Below the pieces are notes generated by a model. That model was not told the origin of the DNA, searched no databases, and was given only the letters and a program-made list of their open reading frames with translations. A stretch of 58,537 bases of DNA. Origin: Micromonospora sp. BL4. Its GTDB lineage: Bacteria; Actinomycetota; Actinomycetes; Mycobacteriales; Micromonosporaceae. This document shows, piece after piece, positions 51,456 through 58,537 of this stretch (positions within the stretch are counted from its first letter, which is position 1; every line of letters starts with the position of its first letter). The position numbers and the translations under genes are program-made. The stretch is taken from the NCBI RefSeq assembly GCF_003667505.1, contig NZ_RCVJ01000119.1, positions 1 to 58,537 on the forward strand. Reading direction: 5' to 3'.

Positions 51456-51954
51456 CGTTCACCCCCAGCTTCACGGTGGAGAGGTCGGGCAGCAGCGCGG
51501 CCAGCCGGGACCGGCCGCGAGACAGCCAGGACTTCACGGTGCCGACCGGCACGTCGGTCTCCCGGGCGATGTCCTCCACCGACATGTCGAAGAGATAGTG
51601 CAGGGCCAGCGCCTGCCGCTGGGCGGTCGGCAACTGGCGGAGGGCGCGAACCAGCAGAACCCCGTCCTCGCTCGGCGCCGGGGTGTCCGGCGGGGGTCCG
51701 GTTCGGCTCAGCGCCGCCCGCCACCGGTGCAGACGCCGCCAGCGGTCCGTCGCGAGCCGGGCCACCACCAGCCGCAGCCACGCCTCGGGCGCCGGGTGCG
51801 CCGACAGCCGCCCCCACTGCCGCCAGGCCCGGGCGAACGCCTCCTGCACCAGATCCTGCGCCTCAGTGTGGTCGCCGGTGACCGCGTAGCCGTACCGCAA
51901 CAACCGCCGGGCGGTGCCGCGGTACAACTCGTCGAAACTCTGTGCGTCCCTCAT
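51445..51954 (-). CDS. SigE-family (SigE70) ECF sigma factor
   Basis: A 169-residue sigma factor. Region 2 is FDELYRGTARRLLRYGYAV with EAQDLVQEAFARAW; region 4 is LPTAQRQALALHYLFDMSVEDIA with GTVKSWLSRGRSRL. It belongs to the short SigE70-type group abundant in actinobacteria, usually paired with a membrane anti-sigma protein, as here. ATG 51954 has GAGGGG upstream. No autoregulatory promoter can be named because the consensus for this group is not known to me. The 182 bases to the UPF0182 stop hold no gene I can support. Confidence 0.87.
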   Translation of the reverse strand: MRDAQSFDELYRGTARRLLRYGYAVTGDHTEAQDLVQEAFARAWRQWGRLSAHPAPEAWLRLVVARLATDRWRRLHRWRAALSRTGPPPDTPAPSEDGVLLVRALRQLPTAQRQALALHYLFDMSVEDIARETDVPVGTVKSWLSRGRSRLAALLPDLSTVKLGVNDVS

Positions 51955-52136
51955 CGGTGGATTCCCCTCGTCCGCACCCCGTTGCAGAGAGGACGACGGA
52001 CCGGTGCCGCAGGTTGCGGACCAGCCGGCCGCAATGTGTCGGGGAGGCGACAGACGGACACGGCGGAGCCCCCGGCGTCAGGACCAGATGCGATCCGACG
52101 ACGAGGGCTCCGAGACGTACTCCCCGAAGGGGCCGG

Positions 52137-55100
52137 TCAGCCGCCCGCGCTGGCGGTCGGGCCGACGGTCGGCGGCGGAGCGCTGCCGCTCGGCGACGGG
52201 CTGCCGCTGGGCGCCGTGGGCGGGTTGGCCACCTGCTGCGCCTGCTGGAAAGCGGTGAGCGCCTCGTCCAGCGCCTTGAGCGCGCGGCCGTACCGCTCGA
52301 AGTCGCCGGAGGTCTGAGCGGCACGGACCTCGGTGATGGCGGTCTGCACCCGGTTCGCCGCGGCGGCCAGCTCACCGGTCAGCGGCGGAGTGCCGTCGCC
52401 GGTGGTCGGCGGCGGTGGCGGTGGGTTGCCCCCGGTGGTCGGGGGCGGCGGCGCGCCCTGCCCGGCCCTCTTGCCCTGCTCGACCAGCTGCTTGATGCCG
52501 TCGTTGATGTTGTCGGCGAGCGCCACGAAGGAGCCGCCGTCGCCGTACGAGAGCAGCACCTTCTGCAGCAGCGGGTACGCGTCCTGCTGGTTGCTCTTCA
52601 CGTAGACCGGCTCGACGTAGAGCATGCCGTCGGCGAACGGCAGCGAGAGCAGGTTGCCGTACTGCACCTGCGCCTGGTTGCTGGAGAGCAGGTTGAGCTG
52701 CTGGCGGATGTTGGCGTTGTTGGTCATCTGCTGGTGCACCTGCACCGGGCCGGAGACCCGGGTCTGGTCCGGCAGCTCCAGCACCTCCAGCCGGGGCTGC
52801 CCCTCGACGTACGACCCGGAGATCAGCGCGGCGAGGTTCTGCCGGCCGTTCGGGGTGACCGCGGAGGTGAGCTGGAACCGCGGGCTCTCCTGACCGGGGA
52901 ACTGGGTGAACAGGTAGTACGGGGGCTGCTTCTGGCCGCTGTCCGGAGCGTCCGGCACGTTGGGCACCTGCCAGAAGTCCTGTGCCGAGTAGAAGTCGCC
53001 GGGGTTGGTCACGTGGAACTTCGTCAGCAGGTTGCGCTGCACCTTGAACATGTCGGCCGGGTAGCGCAGGTGCTCGGTCAGCTCGACCGGGATCTCCTCC
53101 TTCGGGAGCACCAGGTCACCGCCGAACGCCTTGTTCCACGCCTTGAGCACCGGGTCCGTGTCGTCGTACTCGTAGAGCTTCACGGTGCCGTCGTACGCGT
53201 CGACCGTGGCCTTCACCGAGTTGCGCATGTAGTTGACGTTCTCCCGGGCCAGCTGGAAGGTGCCCCGGTTCGTCAGCTCGTCGGTGGTCTCGGTCTGGAG
53301 GTTGACCCGCTCCGCGTACGGGTAGGTCGCCGCCGTGGTGTAGCCGTCGACGATCCACTGCACCCGACCGTCGACCACCGCCGGGTACGGGTCGCCGTCC
53401 AGGGTCAGGAACGGCGCGACCTTCTCCACCCGGTCCCGAGGGTTGCGCACGTAGAGCAGCTTGGAGTCCTTGTTGACCGCCTCGGAGAGCAGGAAGTTCG
53501 ACTCCTGCTCCTTGATGGCGTACAGCAGCCGCCGGGCGAAGGAGCCGATCTCCACGCCGCCCTCACCGGTGTAGGTGTAGGACTCGCCGCCACCCTCACC
53601 GACCGGCCGGTCGAACTCGGCCTTCTTGTTCGGGTCGGACTGCCCGACGATCGCGTAGTCGTCGGCCGCCATCCGCTCGCCGTAGTAGATCCGCGGCTGC
53701 TTCGCCGGGATCTGCTCGGTCTGCGAGGAGCAGGCCTCCTGGGTCCGCTCGCCGAGGAAGCCGGAGACGAAGAACGGCTGCCCGCCGCACACCACCTGGT
53801 TCGCCGGCGCGGCCACCAGCCCGTACCCGTGGGTGTAGACGGTGTGCCGGTTGATCCAGGTGTTCTGCTGGTCGGTCAGCTCGCCGTAGTTGATTTCCCG
53901 AACGCCGACCACGTAGTCGGAGATCTTGCCGTTCACCCCGTACCGGTCGATGTCCAGCTTGGGGCCGAAGTCGTAGAAGCCGCGCACCTGCTGGAGCTGG
54001 GTGTACGTCTCGCTGACCAGCTGCGGGTCGAGCAGCCGCACGTTTGACACCACCGAGGTGTCGGTGGCCAGGTTGGCCGGCGGGGTGAGGTTGTTCGCCG
54101 CGTACGGCGTCGTCTCGGTGGCCGCCAGCCCGAACGCCGCCCGGGTCGCGTCGATGCTGCGCTGGATGTACGGCGCCTCCTTGTCCTTGGCGCTCGGCTT
54201 GACCTCGAAGGTCTGCACCGCCCAGGGGTAGATGCCGCCGATGGCTACCGCGGACACACCCAGCAGGGCGAGTGAGATCCCCGGCCAGACCAGGTTCCGC
54301 ATCCAGGCGTTGGAGAACACGATGATCGCGATCGCCACCACGATCGAGATGTAGGCCAGGATCTCCTTCGCCGGCAGCAGCGCGTTGACGTCGGCGTAGC
54401 CGGCACCGTACAGCTTGGCGCCCTCGTTGTACTCCAGCAGCATCGCCCGCCGGTCCAGCACGTACGCGACAGACTTGAGCAGCACGAAGACCGCGACGAG
54501 GCTGCTCAGGTGGGCCCGGGCGGCGTTGCTCATCCGGTCCCCGACGCCCTGGAGGCGGACCCCGCCGAAGAGGTAGTGCACCGCCAGCGCGCCGATCACG
54601 GCCAACACCACCGCGGTGAACGCGACCCCGAGCAGGTAGCGCCAGAACGGCAGCTGGAAAACGTAGAAGCCGACGTCGACCCCGAACTCCGGGTCCTTGA
54701 TGCCGAAGTCGCCGCCGTTGCGGAAGAGCAGCCACTGGTTCCAGCGACTCTGCGCGGAGAGGCCGGCGAAGAGCCCGACCACGGCGGCGGTCAGCGCGAT
54801 CCAGGTGCCGAGGCGCGGGCTGAGCGCCATCCGGTAGCGCTCCAGGGTCGCCTGCTCGACCGAGTGCGGACGCAGCCGCGGGCGCAACCGGTGGGCCAGC
54901 CACAGGTTGCCGCCGACGATGACCGCCATGCCGAGGCCGACGGCGAGGAAGAGCAGCAGCCGGGTGACCAGCACGCCGGTGAAGACCTCGGTGTAGCGGA
55001 CCTCGTCGAACCAGAGCCAGTCCGTCCACGCCTGCACACCCCAACCGAGCAGGGTGAAGAGCACGAACACCCCGACCAGGACAGCGATGGTGACGCGCCC

Positions 55101-55139
55101 GCGCCGGCTCATCCTCGGAAGGGGGCTGCTGCTACGCAT
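52137..55139 (-). CDS. UPF0182 family membrane protein
   Basis: A 1000-residue protein. About seven membrane helices occupy the first 330 residues (the first at about 18-38, VTIAVLVGVFVLFTLLGW). A large extracytoplasmic domain follows, then a Pro/Gly/Ser-rich C-terminal tail (about 890-1000; PPPPTTGG-type runs around one helical segment). The family is conserved in actinobacteria and some other phyla with no established function. ATG 55139 is used; GTG 55145 is two codons earlier. It lies beside the PDZ/Lon-like gene, as in mycobacteria from memory. Confidence 0.88.
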   Translation of the reverse strand: MRSSSPLPRMSRRGRVTIAVLVGVFVLFTLLGWGVQAWTDWLWFDEVRYTEVFTGVLVTRLLLFLAVGLGMAVIVGGNLWLAHRLRPRLRPHSVEQATLERYRMALSPRLGTWIALTAAVVGLFAGLSAQSRWNQWLLFRNGGDFGIKDPEFGVDVGFYVFQLPFWRYLLGVAFTAVVLAVIGALAVHYLFGGVRLQGVGDRMSNAARAHLSSLVAVFVLLKSVAYVLDRRAMLLEYNEGAKLYGAGYADVNALLPAKEILAYISIVVAIAIIVFSNAWMRNLVWPGISLALLGVSAVAIGGIYPWAVQTFEVKPSAKDKEAPYIQRSIDATRAAFGLAATETTPYAANNLTPPANLATDTSVVSNVRLLDPQLVSETYTQLQQVRGFYDFGPKLDIDRYGVNGKISDYVVGVREINYGELTDQQNTWINRHTVYTHGYGLVAAPANQVVCGGQPFFVSGFLGERTQEACSSQTEQIPAKQPRIYYGERMAADDYAIVGQSDPNKKAEFDRPVGEGGGESYTYTGEGGVEIGSFARRLLYAIKEQESNFLLSEAVNKDSKLLYVRNPRDRVEKVAPFLTLDGDPYPAVVDGRVQWIVDGYTTAATYPYAERVNLQTETTDELTNRGTFQLARENVNYMRNSVKATVDAYDGTVKLYEYDDTDPVLKAWNKAFGGDLVLPKEEIPVELTEHLRYPADMFKVQRNLLTKFHVTNPGDFYSAQDFWQVPNVPDAPDSGQKQPPYYLFTQFPGQESPRFQLTSAVTPNGRQNLAALISGSYVEGQPRLEVLELPDQTRVSGPVQVHQQMTNNANIRQQLNLLSSNQAQVQYGNLLSLPFADGMLYVEPVYVKSNQQDAYPLLQKVLLSYGDGGSFVALADNINDGIKQLVEQGKRAGQGAPPPPTTGGNPPPPPPTTGDGTPPLTGELAAAANRVQTAITEVRAAQTSGDFERYGRALKALDEALTAFQQAQQVANPPTAPSGSPSPSGSAPPPTVGPTASAGG

Positions 55140-55236
55140 GACCACTGTTGGCTCCGCACGCTCGAATGTGATCGGCTCCGACCAGGCACCCAGAGTACGG
55201 GGTGTTCCTGAACGTGGCGGGGCACGGTCACACGCG

Positions 55237-56250
55237 TCAGCAGCGGGTCGGTTGTCCCCCCGCCCGCAGCGTCTCCAGCGCGGTCAACCCTTCGTCCAAC
55301 GAGCCCACCCGCAGCAGCGGCAGATCGGGTTGCGGATTGCGGACCGCCTCGGCGCAGTTGTCCGCCGGCACGAGGAAGACCTTGGCCCCGGCGCGCTTCG
55401 CACCGACCAGTTTCTGGGCGATCCCGCCGATCGGGCCGACGTTGCCCTCGTCGTCGATGGTGCCGGTGCCGGCGATGACCTGACCGCCGGTGAGATCGGC
55501 CGGGGTCAGCTTGTCCACGATGCCCAGGGCGAACATCAGGCCGGCACTCGGTCCGCCGATGTCCTCCAGGTCGATGCCCAGCGTGAACGGGTGCGGCTGC
55601 TGCTGGTCGATCTCGACGCCGATCCGTGGGCGGCCGTCCTGCTCCTGGCTGGTCACCGTCGCGGTGGCCGGCTGGCCGTCGCGGGTGTAACCGATGGTCA
55701 GGGCGGTGCCGGCCGGCTTGGCCCGGACCAGCTCGGTGACCTTCGAGGCCACCGGCACCGGCTGCCCGTCGACCGAGGTGACCACGTCACCGACCTTGAG
55801 CACATCGGCGGACGGTCCGTCCGCGGCCACCGTCTTGATGACCACCCGCACCGGGAAGCCCAGTTCGCGGAGCGCGGCGGTCTCGGCGCTGGTCTGGGAC
55901 ACCTTGAAGTCCTCGGCGTTGCGCTGCTCGACCTGCTCCGTCGACTCCCCCGGCGGGTACACCAACTCACGCGGCACCACCGCCTCGTCGTCGGAGAACC
56001 AGCCGGCGATCGCCCCTCGGAGCCGCACCGTGGGCTGCACCCCCACCGTGGTCAGCCGCAGCTGCCCGGCGGAGGTGGACGTGTCCCGCCCGGAGATCTG
56101 GATGACCTCCTTGCCGTCGGCCGTGCCCAGGGTGTTGACCGTCGGGCCCGGGCCGAGCACCACGTACGGGATCGGCACCCGGAGCACCCCGATGCTCAGC
56201 AGGGCGGTGAACAGGGCACCGAGCAGGACCGTCAGGCCACGACGTCTCAT
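55237..56250 (-). CDS. PDZ-domain Lon-like secreted/membrane protease
   Basis: A 337-residue protein: an N-terminal membrane anchor (about 5-27, LTVLLGALFTALLSIGV), a beta-rich middle with a PDZ domain (about 125-215; GDVVTSVDGQPVP) and a C-terminal Lon-type proteolytic domain. The catalytic serine is in IGGPSAGLMFALG and the lysine in GIAQKLVGAKRAG, so the Ser-Lys dyad is intact. It should face outside the membrane. ATG 56250 follows TACGCT (56258-56263) with a 7-base spacer. It is divergent from the DUF2342 gene, and the two may share a quality-control role (inference). Confidence 0.88.
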   Translation of the reverse strand: MRRRGLTVLLGALFTALLSIGVLRVPIPYVVLGPGPTVNTLGTADGKEVIQISGRDTSTSAGQLRLTTVGVQPTVRLRGAIAGWFSDDEAVVPRELVYPPGESTEQVEQRNAEDFKVSQTSAETAALRELGFPVRVVIKTVAADGPSADVLKVGDVVTSVDGQPVPVASKVTELVRAKPAGTALTIGYTRDGQPATATVTSQEQDGRPRIGVEIDQQQPHPFTLGIDLEDIGGPSAGLMFALGIVDKLTPADLTGGQVIAGTGTIDDEGNVGPIGGIAQKLVGAKRAGAKVFLVPADNCAEAVRNPQPDLPLLRVGSLDEGLTALETLRAGGQPTRC

Positions 56251-56365
56251 GCGGCAGAGCGTACCGACCGCTCGGGGCCCGGCTGGCGGATGCGCCACGC
56301 GACTTCGCCCTCAGCGCAACGCCAGCGGCGGCGACCTGGGGCGCGGCGCGCGTACCGTAGACGTC

Positions 56366-57652
56366 GTGCCTGATATTCCGTTCGGTTTCGCGCTACCGGG
56401 TGGGCAACCACCAGACCCCAACGATCCCGCGCAGATGCAGCAGTTCATGTCGCAGTTGCAGCACCTGCTCTCCGCGCCGGGCAGCGGGCCGGTCAACTGG
56501 GACCTGGCCCGGCAGGTGGCGGCCAGCCAGCTGGCGGCCGCCGGCGACCCGGCGGTGTCGCCCTACGAGCGCAACGCGGTAGAGGAGGCGCTGCGCCTGG
56601 CCGACCTGTGGCTGGAGCCCGCCTCGGCATGGCCGTCCGGCATCCAGTCCCCCGTGGCCTGGAACCGCAATGAGTGGATCTTCAAGACGCTGGACGTGTG
56701 GCGCAAGCTCTGCGACCCGGTGGCCAGCCGCATGGTCGGGGCGATGGGCGACCTCGTGCCACCGGAGGCACGCGCCCAGCTCGGCCCGATGCAGTCGATG
56801 GTGGCCACCCTCGGTGGCGCGCTCTTCGGTGGGCAGCTGGGGCAGGCCCTCGGCTCCCTCGCTGCGGAGGTGCTCTCCGCCGGCGACATCGGGCTGCCGC
56901 TCGGCCCGGCCGGCACGGCCGCGCTGATCCCGGCCAACATCCGGGCGTACGGCGAGGGCCTGGAGCTTCCCGAGGACGAGGTACGCCTCTACGTGGCGCT
57001 GCGCGAGGCCGCCCACCAGCGGCTGTTCCAGCACGTCCCGTGGCTGCGCGGACACGTGCTCAGCGCGGTGGAGATGTACGCCTCGGGCATCCGGGTCAAC
57101 CGGGAGGCGATCGAGGAGGCGATGGGGCGGGTCGACCCGACCGACCCGGAGTCGATGCAGGCGATCGCCCTGGAGGGCATCTTCACGCCGGAGGACAGCC
57201 CGGCGCAGAAGGCCTCGCTGGCCCGACTGGAGACCGCCCTGGCCCTGGTCGAGGGCTGGGTCTGCCACGTGGTGGACAGCGCCGCCAGCGACCGGCTGCC
57301 CAACGTCGTCCGGCTGGGTGAGGCGTTCCGCCGCCGCCGGGCCGCCGGCGGTCCGGCGGAGCAGACCTTCGCCGCGCTGGTGGGCCTGGAGCTGCGCCCG
57401 CGCCGGCTACGCGAGGCGGCAGCCCTCTGGGCCGCGCTCACCGAGCACCGCGGCATCGCCGGTCGGGACGCCGTCTGGGGCCACCCGGACCTGCTCCCGT
57501 CGGACGACGACTTCGCCGACCCGGTCGCGTTCGCCATGAACGACATGGACCTGAGCGAGCTGGACAACTTCGACTTCACCGCGCCCGGTGGGGCGGAGGA
57601 GAAGGCCCCGGGGCAGCCCGACGACGACACCGACGGCGACGCCAAGCCCTGA
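56366..57652 (+). CDS. DUF2342 zincin-like metallohydrolase
   Basis: A 428-residue protein beginning VPDIPFGFALPGG, with a Gln/Met-rich first helix. The central segment LREAAHQRLFQHVPWLR contains E-x-x-H, with Arg in place of the first His of the classic zincin motif; I recall the same in the family. Some members were annotated as F420-associated proteins, which is not supported by neighbours here. The C-terminus is acidic and disordered. GTG 56366 follows TACCGT (56353-56358) with a 7-base spacer, fixing the start within a much longer open frame. Confidence 0.85.
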   Translation: MPDIPFGFALPGGQPPDPNDPAQMQQFMSQLQHLLSAPGSGPVNWDLARQVAASQLAAAGDPAVSPYERNAVEEALRLADLWLEPASAWPSGIQSPVAWNRNEWIFKTLDVWRKLCDPVASRMVGAMGDLVPPEARAQLGPMQSMVATLGGALFGGQLGQALGSLAAEVLSAGDIGLPLGPAGTAALIPANIRAYGEGLELPEDEVRLYVALREAAHQRLFQHVPWLRGHVLSAVEMYASGIRVNREAIEEAMGRVDPTDPESMQAIALEGIFTPEDSPAQKASLARLETALALVEGWVCHVVDSAASDRLPNVVRLGEAFRRRRAAGGPAEQTFAALVGLELRPRRLREAAALWAALTEHRGIAGRDAVWGHPDLLPSDDDFADPVAFAMNDMDLSELDNFDFTAPGGAEEKAPGQPDDDTDGDAKP

Positions 57653-57725
57653 CGACAGAGCCCGGGTGCCCGCGCCGGTAGACGACGGGCACCCGGCCAG
57701 GTCGGCGCGTGGGTCAGGTCGACCA

Positions 57726-57861
57726 GTCGGTCAGCGGGTCGCGTCGGTCAGCGGGTCGCGTCGGTCAGTGGGTCGCGTCGGCCAGCGGATCGCGTCGGCC
57801 AGCAGGTCACGTCGGCCAGCAGGTCACGTCGGCCAGCGGATCGCGTTGACCAGCGGGTCAG
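57726..57861. repeat. 17-bp minisatellite, eight units
   Basis: Eight head-to-tail 17-base units of GTCGGYCAGCRGRTCRC type occupy most of the 205-base space between two convergent genes. Units 1-2 are identical, as are units 5-6, and units 4 and 7; unit 8 is more divergent and ends at the stop of the next gene. No protein use is evident. A unit length of 17 shifts frame, so the array is non-coding. Confidence 0.9.
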
Positions 57862-58466
57862 GCCGGTCGGCCGGAGCCGGAGAGCAGGGCGCGGGTGGCT
57901 TCCCAGCCCTCGAAGGCCGGATCCAGGGTGGCCAGGTCGGCCGGGCCGCGCAGCCGACGCCAGCCGGCGGTGACCGCCACGTCCTGCGGTCGGGGGGCAC
58001 CGGCCCGCGCGTCGGCCGGCGTCGCCGTGTCCAGGTCAAGCGGAGGTAGCCAGCCCGGCACGGGCAGCCGCGCGGCCACACCGAGCAGGCCCGGCCCGCC
58101 GCCCTCCACCGGAGCGACCGCGACCGGTCGGGTGGTCAGCGGACGCAGCAGCTTGCCCACGGTCAGCGCGGGCAGGTCCGGCACGTCGCCGGCGAGCACC
58201 GCCGCCTGGTCGTAGCCGTCCAGCGCGCCGAACACCGCGTTCGGCGTCGGCTCGGCCACCTCGTACACCGTGGTGCCGGGCCAGACCAGCGCATCCGCCA
58301 GAGCACGGTCGGCCGGGGTCACCGCGACGGCGACCTCCACCTCGTTCAGCGTGGCGATCAGGTCGACGACGTCCTCGGCGAGCGCCGCCCGCCAGTCCGC
58401 CAGGTCGATGCCGGGCGGCGACCACCGGACCGGCCCGAGCAACGCCACCACCACCCGTCGCGCCAT
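57858..58466 (-). CDS. Nucleotidyltransferase-like protein (CofC/MobA-like fold)
   Basis: A 202-residue protein with the layout of small nucleotidyltransferases related to CofC/MobA. There is an N-terminal strand VVVALLGPVRW, a central AVLAGDVPDLPAL, which resembles the metal-binding D-x-P-D of that group, and VAVAPVEGGGPGLLGVAA. The N-terminal glycine-rich nucleotide loop is poor, so catalytic activity is uncertain. ATG 58466 follows TAGGGT (58474-58479) with a 7-base spacer (leaderless). Beyond it (58467-58537) nothing is seen. Confidence 0.6.
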   Translation of the reverse strand: MARRVVVALLGPVRWSPPGIDLADWRAALAEDVVDLIATLNEVEVAVAVTPADRALADALVWPGTTVYEVAEPTPNAVFGALDGYDQAAVLAGDVPDLPALTVGKLLRPLTTRPVAVAPVEGGGPGLLGVAARLPVPGWLPPLDLDTATPADARAGAPRPQDVAVTAGWRRLRGPADLATLDPAFEGWEATRALLSGSGRPA

Positions 58467-58537
58467 GTCCCCGACCCTAGCGTCCCGACCGCCCGGCCCC
58501 GCTCACCCAGGCCCAGCCCAGCCCGCCTGACCCCGGC

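Noticed and set aside
52080..52136. Hairpin GGAGCCC/GGGCTCC after the UPF0182 gene
   Set aside because: A 7-bp stem with a very long loop and no T-tract; likely chance in this base composition.
57726..57861. CRISPR array
   Set aside because: The units are contiguous without unique spacers, and no cas genes are nearby.
57588..58049. 153-codon frame with repeated VGQRIAS-type peptide
   Set aside because: It is the translation of the 17-bp minisatellite, antisense to the next gene. The unit is not a multiple of three and no start signal is present.

Overview
The window is a high-GC (roughly 70-75 % by eye) actinobacterial chromosome segment, most likely from Micromonospora or a close relative in the Micromonosporaceae. 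The evidence is the mycobacterial-type fused 2-oxoglutarate decarboxylase/dehydrogenase, two WhiB proteins, a SigR/RsrA pair, nickel superoxide dismutase with its protease, DUF6104 and DUF5709 proteins, the ribosomal micro-protein bL37, and many GTG starts preceded by leaderless-type -10 boxes. It is mainly core chromosome. There is no transposase, integrase, prophage, CRISPR array or secondary-metabolite cluster. Family names rest on motifs and memory, not on database searches.

Layout. 1-8.4 kb: two small membrane proteins (one cut by the window edge), kgd, a DUF6104 protein, a 64-bp palindrome, pta-ackA, and a 55-residue membrane peptide. 8.6-14.4 kb: two tandem lipoprotein alpha/beta hydrolases, a medium-chain oxidoreductase, malic enzyme, and sodX/sodN with a GNAT gene that contains an in-frame palindromic insertion. 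14.4-17 kb: an RsbW-like protein, a membrane protein, a lipid-kinase-like protein, and whiB1 behind a long AT-richer upstream region with a CRP-type site. 17-20.7 kb: a sulfite-reduction operon on the minus strand (leader peptide, sulfite reductase, zinc-ribbon micro-protein, cysH, sirohydrochlorin chelatase). 20.8-30.4 kb: a membrane glycosyltransferase, repeats, a PdtaS-like histidine kinase, a SIS protein, a TPR protein, an MFS exporter divergent from its TetR regulator with two tandem operators, a GNAT gene and a biotinyl-domain protein.

30.6-37.5 kb: bL37, rsrA-sigR with a SigR-type promoter and a possible long SigR isoform, a hydrolase, a second WhiB, an SRAP protein, then aroA-rsgA-hisN, where rsgA appears to start at CTG. 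37.5-49.7 kb: a transporter-like membrane protein, a GT-B glycosyltransferase, an SDR, a STAS-HATPase fusion, DUF5709, a NarL-type two-component pair, an orphan HATPase, a divergent ribose-phosphate pyrophosphokinase, glpK, purC and a sugar-binding lipoprotein. 49.7-58.5 kb: a small membrane protein, two initiator tRNA genes, an ECF sigma/membrane-protein pair, UPF0182, a Lon-like PDZ protease, a DUF2342 zincin, a 17-bp minisatellite and a CofC/MobA-like protein.

Themes. Stress and redox control is concentrated here (SigR/RsrA, WhiB1 with a CRP site, Ni-SOD, three RsbW-type ATPase-fold proteins, PdtaS, SigE-family sigma). From memory, whiB1, pdtaS, a 71-residue biotinyl protein, the zinc anti-sigma/sigma pair, SRAP, aroA and rsgA also lie together in Mycobacterium tuberculosis, so the sulfur operon and several transport genes look like insertions into an old neighbourhood. 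The least-explained signals are three unrelated near-perfect palindromes (one inside a gene), the leader peptide plus possible Shine-Dalgarno-masking stem before sulfite reductase, the CTG start of rsgA, and the paired TetR operators.
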